From a virus, in the IMG/VR virus record IMGVR_UViG_3300032273_000005, positions 1 through 37,898 of that record: a stretch of 37,898 nt of DNA; one strand, given 5' to 3'. Position 1 is the first letter of the stretch. Each line of letters begins with the position of its first letter. This document shows, piece by piece, positions 23,176 to 32,664 of this stretch. Both the position numbers and the translations under genes were made by a program. A model generated the notes under the pieces. It saw only the letters and a program-made list of their open reading frames with translations, had not been told where the DNA came from and ran no database searches.

Positions 23176-23721
23176 ATGACCGCAAGAAAGAAACCTGGAA
23201 CGAAGCCCGCGCTTCCTCCAATTCCTACTGACGAACCCGGTCAGCAGCCCACTCCTGATTCCGATGCCCTTGTTGAGGTTGAAGGCGCGAATGCTGGTGC
23301 CGGTTCCACTCTCGCACAGATCGGCGCCGCTTTGCGCGCAGCCGGTGTCAGTGCTTCCCGCGAACAGCTGGACCGTGCATTCACTCGTGATGCCTTCGAT
23401 ACCGACATCGGTTACCACGAAGGTTTGCGCTGGCTGACTCTCCAGAGTTTTTCCGGCCTCACGGCACTGGATAACACTCTGAATCATGTCAAGGCCATCA
23501 AGGCCATGAACAACGAAGAAACCCAGCATGCCCGTAACAGTAACAGGCAGCGGGACGATTCAATCCTGGGTTCGGATTCCGTGTTCCATTCTGGCTTACT
23601 GAAAGCCTATGGACTGGAAACCGACAACGAGGTTCTCAGCACCGTGGCCCTGGCCAAAGTAGTTGATAACCTGGCGCAGGAAGTTTCCTCGATCAAGAAA
23701 GCCATCTTGAGCGCATCGTAA
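23176..23721 (+). CDS. Hypothetical protein within the lysis block
   Basis: 181 aa with AAGAGGATAG before the ATG. Residues 1-40 are proline-rich and disordered (KKPGTKPALPPIPTDEPGQQ). The rest is helical: LAQIGAALRAAGVSASREQL, then LTALDNTLNHVKAIKAMNNE, and a C-terminal helix (VDNLAQEVSSIKKAIL). There is no membrane helix and no enzyme motif. No family is recognised. It is followed by a hairpin terminator-like element, so it shares a transcript with the endolysin rather than with the spanins. Confidence 0.7.
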   Translation: MTARKKPGTKPALPPIPTDEPGQQPTPDSDALVEVEGANAGAGSTLAQIGAALRAAGVSASREQLDRAFTRDAFDTDIGYHEGLRWLTLQSFSGLTALDNTLNHVKAIKAMNNEETQHARNSNRQRDDSILGSDSVFHSGLLKAYGLETDNEVLSTVALAKVVDNLAQEVSSIKKAILSAS

Positions 23722-23726
23722 CATCG

Positions 23727-23752
23727 AGGGCGGCTGCATTAGTGGCCGCCCT
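23727..23752 (+). terminator. Hairpin after the 181-aa gene
   Basis: AGGGCGGC pairs with GCCGCCCT (8 bp, 10-nt loop), five nt after the stop. Only TTGTT follows, so it is a weak terminator or 3'-protecting hairpin. Confidence 0.5.
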
Positions 23753-23769
23753 TGTTACCAGGCAAGCGC

Positions 23770-23979
23770 ATGTTCGATTGGGTCAATAGGCTGTTCCAAA
23801 AATACCGATTCATGCGACGCTTCGTGATGTTCTGGATCATGGCTTTGTTGACCGGTGCAACATACCAGGTGTTCTGGAATGAGAAATCAGGAGTCGCTAC
23901 TGAATACGTAGCCCTGACAGGTTTATTAGCCGTAGCTATCAGCTTGTACCAATGGCTACGTGAAAAGGAAGGCGAGTAA
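23770..23979 (+). CDS. Two-helix holin-like membrane protein
   Basis: 69 aa from ATG 23770; the TTG at 23752 is less likely because it lies in the hairpin. The order is a basic amphipathic N-terminus (FDWVNRLFQKYRFMRRF), membrane helix 1 (VMFWIMALLTGATYQVF), a short loop (NEKSGVATEY), membrane helix 2 (VALTGLLAVAISLYQW), and a charged tail (LREKEGE). This two-helix shape with a charged C-terminus is that of class II holins. The stop overlaps the spanin start by one base, so it lies in a holin-spanin order. No SD is clear (only CCAGG). Confidence 0.65.
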   Translation: MFDWVNRLFQKYRFMRRFVMFWIMALLTGATYQVFWNEKSGVATEYVALTGLLAVAISLYQWLREKEGE

Positions 23980-24470
23980 TGGGATTCCTAACAAACTTCT
24001 TTGGGAAAATAGCAGGATCCGCAGCAGGCGGATTTTTTGTTGCCTACAAGATGTGGTTCATCGTTGGCCTGGTCGCAGCCTTGGGCGCCGGAGTTACTTA
24101 CTACGTCTACACGGCTGAAAAAGCAAAAAGCCAGGTAGAAATCCTCAATACCAAATTAGAAAACATCCGTCTGGATTATGCTTCTCTCATAGCGACGGTT
24201 GAGTTCAACGAAGCAGCTCTGAAAGTCTGCCTCGACATCAACAAGCAAAATGCTGCTGCCCTCAAAAGGCAGGAGACTAAAATCCAAGAAGGCCTGCTCG
24301 CTGTTAAACTACTGCAAGCCGAATCAAGACATACCGTAGAGGATATTCAAGATGAAGCAGAGGAACTACGCGGGGTTGATACAGAGTGCAGGACTGCTGA
24401 TGAGCCTTTGCCTGATTGGCTTATTGCAGGGTTGTGCGACACCTCCCCCGAAAATTGTCACCGTCTATGA
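23979..24470 (+). CDS. Rz: Inner-membrane spanin (Rz-like)
   Basis: 163 aa. The N-terminal membrane helix lies at about 24-44 (KMWFIVGLVAALGAGVTYYV), followed by a coiled coil of about 80 residues (SQVEILNTKLENIRLDYASL and on) in the periplasm. The outer spanin gene starts inside its 3' end in another frame. This is the classic embedded Rz/Rz1 arrangement. The pair bridges the two membranes of a Gram-negative host and fuses them in the last lysis step. Confidence 0.85.
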   Translation: MGFLTNFFGKIAGSAAGGFFVAYKMWFIVGLVAALGAGVTYYVYTAEKAKSQVEILNTKLENIRLDYASLIATVEFNEAALKVCLDINKQNAAALKRQETKIQEGLLAVKLLQAESRHTVEDIQDEAEELRGVDTECRTADEPLPDWLIAGLCDTSPENCHRL

Positions 24471-24681
24471 AACGGAGATAGTTTATCGGAATGTGTACGT
24501 CCCGGTGCCTGCGGATATGACAGAACCGGTTTCTGTAAGCCCCATCATTTTGCCTGTCGACACCATTGATTTAAAGATGTGTTGCCAGGAAGGTTGGGAA
24601 GCCGTAAAGCTTTGCAACGGGCAACTGGGGGAGATCTCCGATATATCGCTGGATCCTATCGCACCAGAGGACTATCCCTAG
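24352..24681 (+). CDS. Rz1: Outer-membrane spanin lipoprotein (Rz1-like)
   Basis: 109 aa, embedded in the 3' end of the Rz gene (119-bp overlap) and extending beyond it. The signal peptide (RNYAGLIQSAGLLMSLCLIG) ends in lipobox LLQGC, with the acylated Cys at residue 28, followed by proline-rich TPPPKIV, as is usual in Rz1 proteins. The mature part is longer than in lambda Rz1 and contains a CCQEG pair and acidic C-terminus. It should be anchored in the outer membrane and bind the inner spanin. Confidence 0.85.
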   Translation: MKQRNYAGLIQSAGLLMSLCLIGLLQGCATPPPKIVTVYETEIVYRNVYVPVPADMTEPVSVSPIILPVDTIDLKMCCQEGWEAVKLCNGQLGEISDISLDPIAPEDYP

Positions 24682-24727
24682 TATCATGAACCGACCGCGC
24701 TATACGGGGCACGTATCGTGGTCACCC

Positions 24728-24763
24728 GCCGGCGGCTGGGAATTTGCTCCCCCAGCCGCTGGC
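24728..24763 (+). terminator. Terminator-like hairpin between lysis and tail blocks
   Basis: GCCGGCGGCTGGG pairs with CCCAGCCGCTGGC at 12 of 13 positions, with a 10-nt loop, followed by ATCTTTGTT. It lies 46 nt after the spanin stop and 20 nt before the next start. Confidence 0.65.
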
Positions 24764-24783
24764 ATCTTTGTTACACTAAGTCG

Positions 24784-26040
24784 ATGCCGAAACCTTTCCC
24801 CATAGGACCCTTCCCTGGCGGTATGGATAACCGTTCTGACGAGACATCCATACCCAAAGGAATGGCAAGAAAAATCCGCAACCTGGATATCAATAACCAG
24901 GGGCATTTGGAACGGCGTCGTAGTTACCAGCAATTACTTGTGGCTAAAGAACTCCACAGTCTTTATACCAATGCGGCTGGTCAGATATTTGCTTGCGTAG
25001 GGAGTACCCTCGGCATTATCGACTTACCTGCACTCAGTTTTTCTCCCCTCATCGAAATGCCTTCCAAGTTCCGTACCGAATTCACGGAGCTGGATAACAC
25101 GACTTATGCGACAAACCCCGCTTTCAACTGCCGTTTTCCGAACAACGGCACGGAAGTTTTCACCGTAGGCGTCCCCCTGATAGGTACGTCATCCGTGATG
25201 TTCTCCCCCTCCCCCAATGGTGGACTTCACGCTGGCACCTACACGGTAGCCTTATCAGTGGTGGACGCAGCCGGTGAAGAGTCGACATTGAGCCCCGAGT
25301 ATCCGATAGACGTCGAGGAGGGGGGTGGCATCTCCGTTGTAGGTTTGCCCCTAGTCTCCGGAAACTCTCTCCGCTTATATTGCACTGGCAGAAACGGCGA
25401 AGAACTTTACCAAGTGCTAGAAATGCCGATGACGGAGGTGTCTACTTTTATTGGAAAGAGCCTGGTCGATAAGCCAGGCCGACAACCTGAAACGGCTCAT
25501 AAAGAGCCGCTGCCCTACGGTCATTTTATTGATTCTATGGGGTCACGTTTACTCGTAGCCTCAAACAATGTGCTCCACTTTTCATCTTCTTTCCGTCCGC
25601 ATTTATCGGACTACGGACACGATTTCATCGTCCTCGAAAAAACCATAACGATCCTCAAAGTTGTAGCAGGAGGGGTTTATGTCGGTGACGCAACCGGAGT
25701 TTACTTCCTCAAAGGATGGGACCCGGGGGAATGGAAAATCGAACGCGTGTCCGAGCAGGCCGCGATCTACGGATCGGCGATCTCGATAGACGGTAAGAAT
25801 TTCAGCGAAGAGTTGAGCAACAGTGATACCAACGTGCTTTGGCTCTCGCGGACTGGCATTCAGGCTGGGTCTCCTGATGGGAACGTAACAGAAATGCATC
25901 CCAACCAACTCGACCTACCTTCGTACCAAGTCGCTGCGGCCGTGTTCACGCAATACAACGGCATGAAGCAAGCGATTTTTCCCGTAAACTCTAATAGCTG
26001 GCTAGGTACTGGTACCGCTATTGAGAGCGTTATTAATTAG
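24784..26040 (+). CDS. Tail hub/nozzle-like protein (podovirus beta-propeller type)
   Basis: 418 aa from ATG 24784; a GTG at 24718 would run through the terminator hairpin. It starts PFPIGPFPGGMDNRSDETSI, then RKIRNLDINNQGHLERRRSY. This 'GGMDN ... R..NlDi...G.l.RR' opening is shared by podovirus tail-tube/nozzle and packaged-DNA stabilisation proteins. Repeated four-stranded blades follow (FTVGVPLIG, YTVALSVVDAAGEES, SLRLYCTG). The C-terminus (QVAAAVFTQYNGMKQAIFPV) also fits that group. It closes the tail below the adaptor. There is no SD. Confidence 0.7.
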   Translation: MPKPFPIGPFPGGMDNRSDETSIPKGMARKIRNLDINNQGHLERRRSYQQLLVAKELHSLYTNAAGQIFACVGSTLGIIDLPALSFSPLIEMPSKFRTEFTELDNTTYATNPAFNCRFPNNGTEVFTVGVPLIGTSSVMFSPSPNGGLHAGTYTVALSVVDAAGEESTLSPEYPIDVEEGGGISVVGLPLVSGNSLRLYCTGRNGEELYQVLEMPMTEVSTFIGKSLVDKPGRQPETAHKEPLPYGHFIDSMGSRLLVASNNVLHFSSSFRPHLSDYGHDFIVLEKTITILKVVAGGVYVGDATGVYFLKGWDPGEWKIERVSEQAAIYGSAISIDGKNFSEELSNSDTNVLWLSRTGIQAGSPDGNVTEMHPNQLDLPSYQVAAAVFTQYNGMKQAIFPVNSNSWLGTGTAIESVIN

Positions 26041-26049
26041 GAGAAATAC

Positions 26050-26625
26050 ATGTTTAAGCACGCAAGAGAATTTCTCCGGTACATCGCCAACTTCCAGTTT
26101 GAGTTTGCCGATACCGGAATCCTGTTTCCCCGAGCGAGCGTCCTTGCACAGGGCGTTTTCCACGACTCCATCAATGGGGCTCCTTTCCAGCTGGCCGGGC
26201 ACAACCTGGTTGTGACCGAAGGTTTGGTCTACATGCTCAAAGCGGCCATGACTGAGGAAGCTCAGCCAACCGATTGGTACGTTGCGCCGTTCAACGGAGC
26301 TGCTACCGTTTTGGCGGCGTGGACCGCGGCCAACTTCGCGGCCAACGCGACGGAGTTGACTACCGAGTATTCAGAAGGTACCCGGCCAGTCTGGACTCCG
26401 GATGCTGTCGATGAGGTCAATGTCACTGTAGACAACGCTGCCGCACCAGCAGCTTACACGATCGTCGGTGCAGTCAACGTTACCGGCGCGGGCATCTTGT
26501 CCAGCAACGTGAAAGCGGGTACGGGCGGGGTTCTGGCCGCTGCGTCAAGATTCACAGCAACTCGTGTGCTGGCTGATGCGGACGACTATAGCCTGCGTTA
26601 CGGAATCGATTTCAATACTCCGTAA
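26050..26625 (+). CDS. Tail structural protein, unknown detail
   Basis: 191 aa with TTAGGAGAAATAC before the ATG. The beginning is FLRYIANFQFEFADTGILF. The middle is Ala/Thr/Val-rich with short beta strands (VNVTVDNAAAPAAYTIVGAV), and it ends in YSLRYGIDFNTP. A small beta-sandwich protein is likely; proteins of this style occur beside podovirus nozzle genes. No catalytic motif is visible. It lies 9 nt after the nozzle-like gene and 2 nt before the next gene. Confidence 0.6.
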   Translation: MFKHAREFLRYIANFQFEFADTGILFPRASVLAQGVFHDSINGAPFQLAGHNLVVTEGLVYMLKAAMTEEAQPTDWYVAPFNGAATVLAAWTAANFAANATELTTEYSEGTRPVWTPDAVDEVNVTVDNAAAPAAYTIVGAVNVTGAGILSSNVKAGTGGVLAAASRFTATRVLADADDYSLRYGIDFNTP

Positions 26626-26627
26626 TC

Positions 26628-29210
26628 GTGGCTCGACTTGTCCCTTATATCCGGTACTTCGGGGATAAGGAACACGGCAAACTGTTTACTCGTCCAGGCC
26701 TCTCCGAGCTGGCGAGAACAGTTTCGATAGCGGAAGACGCGGGGTACTCTACCTACCAGCGTCGTGTGGTCCTCGATGAAGACACCAACACCTACGCGCT
26801 TTTGCGCGTAGATGCTGGTGTGCACGCACTTAATATCTACGCCGGTGTCCCCCTACCGGAAGAACCCGAAGAAGAAATTACCCCACCTGAAAAGGAAAGG
26901 GAAAAAGAAAAATACCCTGCTGTAGCCCTCTGGAGTGGCATGGCCCACATCCACCATATCCTTTACGGCGCGGTGGATCCGACCAGGCCGACAAACAACT
27001 ATCCGTTTATGACGGAGTTCAAACCGACCAAAGCAACCTTCAAGCAATACCCGAAAGATTTTCCCGAAGGACTTGATTACCAGGTGGTGTCTCGCCAGGC
27101 ATTGACGATGGAACAAAACCTCGAGGATCCGCAGTATGCTGATCGTCTTGGACCCAGTGAACGGCCGCCAGGTGGATCGGACAAAACTTCACAGACAGAC
27201 ATGATTCGGCCTTGCCGGTTTACCGGACTTCTAGCCGAAGCAGTCGCAGTGACTATGGCCTATGGAACGTTCAATACTGATGGCGATACACGAGTAAGAC
27301 TCCTTCCTACAGGAACAGACCCGGACTACAAATCAGCCGTACGAACCTATGGTTTCCAACCTCAATACGACTGGCTTTATGAACGCTCTCATGGGATTGG
27401 CCGCGATTCAAAAGGTAAGCTCTGGCTGATTGAATGTAGTTACGCGAACGGAATCATCGCCCGTAAACTGCCGATGCTCAGTACTCAATTTGTCAAGATC
27501 AAATCCCTCGATCCCGAAGGCGCTAAAGTTATCCGGAAACTGGGCGGATATCCCAGTGGCGAATCGTTTCCTTACGATGTTTCGGGTCTGATTGCTGACG
27601 GCACCGTTATACAGTTACTCAGCCCCGAGGACTACCAGCTCTATTTCACCGACGACCATTATCAATACGCCGATGCGCACTGGATTGGCTGGTCTTTCTC
27701 TGACGCAAGTAATGAAGCACGGATATGTAATTACGACACTCTGGAAGACCAAGGCTATTTCAACAACCATTATTTGAAGATGACCTTCACTATCAATGTC
27801 TCCGGCCAAGTGCCTACAGGGTCAGCGAAGATTGAAGAAATCGATTCTGGTTACCTGGATATACCGGTCCAAAGCACCGGATACGGCGGTTCAGGGATCT
27901 ATTTCTACAATACGGATAACCGTAGGTACGTCAACATGAATCCCTACAGTCCTTCGGGAGGGGATTTTCCAGGTAGTGGAGATGTTGACCAGGTTATTTG
28001 GGTTGCCTGGATGGAGGATCACTGGTCAGAAATACATTACACAGCTAATACAACCCAGGAAAAAACAAGCCGGGGAAACTTTTCCTGTAGCCCTAACGAA
28101 TTCAAGTCAGGCTCGGGGAGATATGACTATAGCGCTGACGGAACTTTCGGAGGCCCGACAGGAGTTTGGGCTTATACAGACAGCAGCTACACTTCGGAAA
28201 TCCCCCGAGTAGTGAGTTCTATCCATACAACTGATGGGGATTACATGCGGCTCACTGGTTCTAGCGGTGAGCAAATGGAAGAGTGGTGTGCAGGCACAGC
28301 CTGTTTCTGGCAGATATGGGCTGAAACGACCTACCAATTTGTACTCAGGCCTTACCCTCGCAAAGCGACCGCTATATTGATTAACCCGTATGCGCGAGCG
28401 GGGTACTTCTTTTATCGCTTCGATGTGCGAGCTCCTCAAAAAGATGTAAATTGTATCCAGCGTTTTCGGTACAAAACCTACCCGCATATTTGGGCAGGCG
28501 TTAATTGGTCGGTCGAAGAAGGGGATCCGAATGCGCCTTATCCGCCCGGCGTCCCGTATCCGCCTGATCCCCCTACCGAGGTTCATCCATACGCCTCTCA
28601 AGGGTGGCTCACAACTTCCGCCGCCTGCACCAACATCATAGGCGGCTACGATGTGTCTGAACACCCGGATACTCCTAGTTGTGAAAATAGCCCGAGCGAG
28701 GGCGTCTGGATCGACGGCTATTTTACCTTTGGCCTCGAGCCGGAAGGCTGCAACCATATTGCGGATTCTGTTCCGTGGTCCGTTGCAGCCGGCCCATGTA
28801 CTCAGGCGCCCGAAGGGAACGCCGGAGACTATACAACCCTGAAATCAGTAGCATCAACCGTAGGTTATAGGACTGGCGTGGTAACGCAACATGGTGAAGG
28901 ATCAACCAGCTTCGAGAGCTGGCTGGTATGTCCTGGCTTCAAAGGGCATGTGAAAAAGTTCCCTTCGTACAGCAAAGCGCACGAAGATTGGTCTTTTGGA
29001 ATCCTAAATTTCCAGTACCAGTTTTTCCAGTACTCCACAACGGGTCCCAAGGCTGCGATTTATACCAACCCGACCAAAACCATTAATCCGTCTGATATGT
29101 ACGAGAGTGAGTTGGAAGTTGAAGCAGAGGGTACCTGGCCCGGAATGCCTTCTGATGGAGACCATTCGACTCACCGAACCCTTTCTTTCGTCGGCATAAA
29201 TGGCCCTTGA
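26628..29210 (+). CDS. Large tail protein of unknown fold
   Basis: 860 aa from GTG 26628, two nt after the previous stop, with no SD, so translation is probably coupled. Near residue 80 is a charged linker (EEPEEEITPPEKEREKEKYP). After it come many aromatic beta-type segments (YQLYFTDDHYQYADAHWIGW, GIYFYNTDNRRYVNM) and a proline-rich spacer (APYPPGVPYPPDPPTEVHPY) near residue 640. Trp, Tyr and Cys are frequent. No family is recognised. Aromatic beta-rich composition and position fit a tail or receptor-binding component. Confidence 0.65.
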   Translation: MARLVPYIRYFGDKEHGKLFTRPGLSELARTVSIAEDAGYSTYQRRVVLDEDTNTYALLRVDAGVHALNIYAGVPLPEEPEEEITPPEKEREKEKYPAVALWSGMAHIHHILYGAVDPTRPTNNYPFMTEFKPTKATFKQYPKDFPEGLDYQVVSRQALTMEQNLEDPQYADRLGPSERPPGGSDKTSQTDMIRPCRFTGLLAEAVAVTMAYGTFNTDGDTRVRLLPTGTDPDYKSAVRTYGFQPQYDWLYERSHGIGRDSKGKLWLIECSYANGIIARKLPMLSTQFVKIKSLDPEGAKVIRKLGGYPSGESFPYDVSGLIADGTVIQLLSPEDYQLYFTDDHYQYADAHWIGWSFSDASNEARICNYDTLEDQGYFNNHYLKMTFTINVSGQVPTGSAKIEEIDSGYLDIPVQSTGYGGSGIYFYNTDNRRYVNMNPYSPSGGDFPGSGDVDQVIWVAWMEDHWSEIHYTANTTQEKTSRGNFSCSPNEFKSGSGRYDYSADGTFGGPTGVWAYTDSSYTSEIPRVVSSIHTTDGDYMRLTGSSGEQMEEWCAGTACFWQIWAETTYQFVLRPYPRKATAILINPYARAGYFFYRFDVRAPQKDVNCIQRFRYKTYPHIWAGVNWSVEEGDPNAPYPPGVPYPPDPPTEVHPYASQGWLTTSAACTNIIGGYDVSEHPDTPSCENSPSEGVWIDGYFTFGLEPEGCNHIADSVPWSVAAGPCTQAPEGNAGDYTTLKSVASTVGYRTGVVTQHGEGSTSFESWLVCPGFKGHVKKFPSYSKAHEDWSFGILNFQYQFFQYSTTGPKAAIYTNPTKTINPSDMYESELEVEAEGTWPGMPSDGDHSTHRTLSFVGINGP

Positions 29211-29227
29211 TGAGGTAAACTACCGCC

Positions 29228-30553
29228 ATGGCTACTCTTAATCTCACTGCGACTACCGCCGCATGCACAGTCACAACGAATGCTGCCACCGTAACGCGTG
29301 ATAGAGTCATCACTTGCCCCACCGTGGAGCTTGCTCCTGAGTTCGTCTCCACCGTAGTTCGGGCGCTAAATGTAGTAGCCACTGGCGTCGTCACCATTAC
29401 TACGACTACCCCCGCTGCCGGTGTTTATGCCGGCCCCGGTGACACGATCCTCGATAGCGTCGATGTTGACGACCAACTGGCTCAATCTGTATTTGATGCC
29501 ATCGGCGAAACAGTAGAGGTCGATGATGGCCTTGGCCTGGATGAAACGACTTCACCGCTTCTCGATACTGTCACAGTACTCGATTCCGTGGGGCAAACTA
29601 CCGCTTACGCAGATCACATTGTCGAGTCAGTCACGGTCGAAGACGCGGCGAAAGGTGCAGCCCTCGATGCGATCGTCGAGACAGTGCGTGTCTCCGAAAC
29701 AATTAACCAGGCATTTGTTGAACGGCTCAACGAAACTGTCACAATCCTCGATGAGGTAGAGCAATACCGAACCGTCCTCGATGCGCTGGTCGAATCAGTC
29801 GAAGTTGTCGACAGCATCAATACGGCTTTCCTCGATACCCTGGACGAAGTAATTTCCGTAGAGGATGTAATCTTCGATGCTACGGGTACCGTCGTCGATT
29901 CAATCGTCGATTCAGTTACCCCGATTGATTTCGTACGGGATGCGTTTGCCGGCGTCTTCGCTGATTCGCTCCAGGATACAGTCATAGTCCTCGACACTCT
30001 GGCCCATGGGCCCAGCAGTTCAGTCGATTCACTCCTCGAAACCGTGGTGGTACTGGACACGCTTTATGCCCGTGACCCGAGGGCCATGGCCTGGGTTATG
30101 AACGTCGAGACTGGTGCGCCTTCGTTCTACGATAATTTCGAGTTCACTTCGATGATCGAATATAAGGGCCTGCTGCTGGGTTCCTCTGCGGAAGGTTTAT
30201 TCCTGCTCGGGCGCTCCGGTGATGACAGAGACAGCGGCACAAAAGTTCAAAGCGAAGTGGTGACAGGTTTACTGGATTGGAATTCCACTTACCTCAAGCG
30301 CTTACGTGACGTATATCTAGGATATACTGGCGGACAACTGGAGCTGGACATCGAGACTTATAACCAGCCAGTACCGAAGTACACATACGACCTGATCGAA
30401 CGAGATGCAGATGCCCCGAGAAATAACCGCATAAGGACAGGACGCGGTTTAAAGAGCCGCTTCTGGAGATTTACACTACGTAATGTCTCTGGCAAGTGGC
30501 ATCAGATTTACGATATTTCGGCTAACGTCGACATATCAAATCGGAGGCTGTAA
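29228..30553 (+). CDS. Tail protein with acidic beta repeats
   Basis: 441 aa; GAGG lies 13 nt before the ATG. Residues 1-60 are Thr/Val-rich (LNLTATTAACTVTTNAATVT, then RDRVITCPTVEL), close in style to the repeats of the 1224-aa adhesin. Residues 75-275 consist of about 30-residue repeats of the type 'DALVESVEVVDSINTAFLDT LDEVISVEDVI'. The C-terminal 150 residues (NVETGAPSFYDNFEF, TGLLDWNSTYLKRLRDVYLG, SRFWRFTLRNVSGKWHQIYD) match a conserved tail-protein domain I have seen in podoviruses. The role is structural. Confidence 0.65.
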   Translation: MATLNLTATTAACTVTTNAATVTRDRVITCPTVELAPEFVSTVVRALNVVATGVVTITTTTPAAGVYAGPGDTILDSVDVDDQLAQSVFDAIGETVEVDDGLGLDETTSPLLDTVTVLDSVGQTTAYADHIVESVTVEDAAKGAALDAIVETVRVSETINQAFVERLNETVTILDEVEQYRTVLDALVESVEVVDSINTAFLDTLDEVISVEDVIFDATGTVVDSIVDSVTPIDFVRDAFAGVFADSLQDTVIVLDTLAHGPSSSVDSLLETVVVLDTLYARDPRAMAWVMNVETGAPSFYDNFEFTSMIEYKGLLLGSSAEGLFLLGRSGDDRDSGTKVQSEVVTGLLDWNSTYLKRLRDVYLGYTGGQLELDIETYNQPVPKYTYDLIERDADAPRNNRIRTGRGLKSRFWRFTLRNVSGKWHQIYDISANVDISNRRL

Positions 30554-32652
30554 TGTCGCACAACGAATATCCGGACGACCATCCCCTTCACGACTACACA
30601 GGACTCATCGGTGTAACCAGTGGTGGTGGAGACTTCGGCGCACCGCCCGGAGAAGTGAATCCTTTCGTCAATGCAAATGCTTTTACCTGGGAAGTAGGTG
30701 ACTTTGTAACGGGTAAAATCGACCAGATCGAAGGCATCCTGACCGGCTATCTCGCCAAGGCCGATACAGCTATTACACAACTGGGCAACTGGAAAATCCT
30801 CCTGCCTACCGATCCAGTGAATCCCCCTGAACTGGACTCTACGTTCGATTACGATTTCAAGATTCCAGATTTCGGCCCCGGTAACTGGGGCGAAGTTCCC
30901 GGCTGGAATTTGCCGCCAGATCCCAGCTTCTCAGGGGATACGACGGTCAACGTTCCGAATTTTCCGGAATATGATCCGACTTACATTTCGATCAATATCC
31001 CTCCGCCGCCGCCCTATACCATCGGGCCGCCGCCGAGTCCTGCGCCTGTAGTCGCTACGCCAGAATTCCCACCGCCTCCCTTGCTGGGCGAAGTTATGCT
31101 GCCTGAGTTACTGGGTATCACGATTCCACCGTCCCCGACGATCGTCATCGAGGACTTTACGCCAATACTGCCCGACTTCACCATGCCGCCCCCGCCAACT
31201 GCCGGGATCAGCTGGCCTGGTGAAACCTATGTCGCCCAAATCATGGACGATGTTATGGCACAGATCCGCGTGTTCTTCGCCGGTGGAACGGGCATCCGTG
31301 CCGATGTGCAGGATGGTATGTACCGAGAAGCGGCCGACCGCGAGGATCGGATCGCGCACCAGGCCGTGCAGGAAGTCGAGGATACTTTCGCCAGTCGTGG
31401 GTACGTCGTACCCCCGGGCGTCTTGCTCAGTCGCATCGATGCGCTGCGAGATGAGCGCGATCGTACCAAGTCGACTCTCAACCGCACCATCCTGATCAAA
31501 TCAATGGAAGCGGAGCTGGAAAATCTACGCTTCGCAACGACAGCCGGAATCCAGGCTGAACGTTTATATGTCGACCTGTTCCTGGCTGCCCAGGAACGCC
31601 TGTTCATGGCTCAACAGTTAACGGTCCAATTCGGGATCCAGTTGTACTCCTACCAGGTGCAGGCGTATCTGGCAGCTTTCGAGGCAGTCAAGATTCAGGT
31701 CGAAGTTTACAAGGCACAGATCGAGGGCAAACTTGCAGAGGTCGAGCTGTACAAAGCCCAAGTGGATGCTGAGTTAGCCAAGACGGAGATCAACAAGAAC
31801 CTGGTTGACATCTACGTCGCACAAATTGGTGCTCTGCAAACCGAGGTCAACTTGTACGTTGCCGAGCTGATGGCCGTGAAGACTCGGGTCGAAGTGGACG
31901 GCGTCCGTGTCGATGCATTCGGCAAAGAAGTCGACGCTTACGCCGCACTGGTCTCGGCTGAAAAGACCAAGTTCGACGCCTACGAATCTCAGATCAAAGG
32001 TGAAGTCGCCAAGACTTCCATCACCGAGGCCGAGGCCCGGGCCTATGCTGCGCACATCAGCGGGATCGCCTCTGGTGTCACCGCCGAAGCCCGTGCTGTC
32101 GAGGCCAACATTGGCAAGTACGAAGCGGATATCCGCAAGTACATTGGCCAGGTGCAGGGACTCAACGCCCAGTCGCAGACTGTTTTAGCTGGTATCCAGG
32201 CAAACGTTGCCGGGTATCAAGCGCTCACTTCCCGTTATAATGCGGAAGCTGGGCTGCAGGAAGCAATGGGACGGGTTGAGTTGGCTGTATGGGATGGCTG
32301 GAACGACACCCAAATTGAAAACTACCGTGCCAATATCTCGCTGAGCGAGGTTAACTTGCGCCGAGTCATCGAGGAGGCGCGCCTGGCACAAGGCGCAATA
32401 GCTTCCTCGGGCCAGCTGGCAACGCAAGTCGTTGGCGGTTCACTGGCAGCCATGCACGTTGGCGCCAGCATCAGCGGTTCCGGTAGTTCCAGTGCTTCGG
32501 GCAACTTGAGCGAAAGCTTCCAGTATTCCGAATCGGCTACAGTCAGCAGTGGGCACACGACATCTTGTGCCATTAACCAGGACGCAAGTATTGTGCAGAA
32601 CCTCGAAGCTGGAGATGCTTTCCAGGGAGCCCCATGGGGCGAATGCGCTTAA
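30553..32652 (+). CDS. Long coiled-coil virion protein with proline-rich head
   Basis: 699 aa; the ATG overlaps the previous stop (TAATG). Residues about 80-216 are extremely proline-rich (INIPPPPPYTIGPPPSPAPV). Residues about 225-600 are one long heptad-patterned coiled coil (VEVYKAQIEGKLAEVELYKA, then QVDAELAKTEINKNLVDIYV). The C-terminus is serine-rich (GSGSSSASGNLSES) and ends GECA. It probably forms a long trimeric or dimeric rod, as a tail needle or internal virion rod. Gene position before the ejection-type proteins favours either; no family was identified. Confidence 0.65.
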   Translation: MSHNEYPDDHPLHDYTGLIGVTSGGGDFGAPPGEVNPFVNANAFTWEVGDFVTGKIDQIEGILTGYLAKADTAITQLGNWKILLPTDPVNPPELDSTFDYDFKIPDFGPGNWGEVPGWNLPPDPSFSGDTTVNVPNFPEYDPTYISINIPPPPPYTIGPPPSPAPVVATPEFPPPPLLGEVMLPELLGITIPPSPTIVIEDFTPILPDFTMPPPPTAGISWPGETYVAQIMDDVMAQIRVFFAGGTGIRADVQDGMYREAADREDRIAHQAVQEVEDTFASRGYVVPPGVLLSRIDALRDERDRTKSTLNRTILIKSMEAELENLRFATTAGIQAERLYVDLFLAAQERLFMAQQLTVQFGIQLYSYQVQAYLAAFEAVKIQVEVYKAQIEGKLAEVELYKAQVDAELAKTEINKNLVDIYVAQIGALQTEVNLYVAELMAVKTRVEVDGVRVDAFGKEVDAYAALVSAEKTKFDAYESQIKGEVAKTSITEAEARAYAAHISGIASGVTAEARAVEANIGKYEADIRKYIGQVQGLNAQSQTVLAGIQANVAGYQALTSRYNAEAGLQEAMGRVELAVWDGWNDTQIENYRANISLSEVNLRRVIEEARLAQGAIASSGQLATQVVGGSLAAMHVGASISGSGSSSASGNLSESFQYSESATVSSGHTTSCAINQDASIVQNLEAGDAFQGAPWGECA

Positions 32653-32664
32653 CAGGGAACGATT

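Noticed and set aside
24686-24805. Short ORF MNRPRYTGHVSWSPAGGW... between the spanin and nozzle-like genes
   Set aside because: It reads straight through the terminator hairpin and its possible SD is about 15 nt away.
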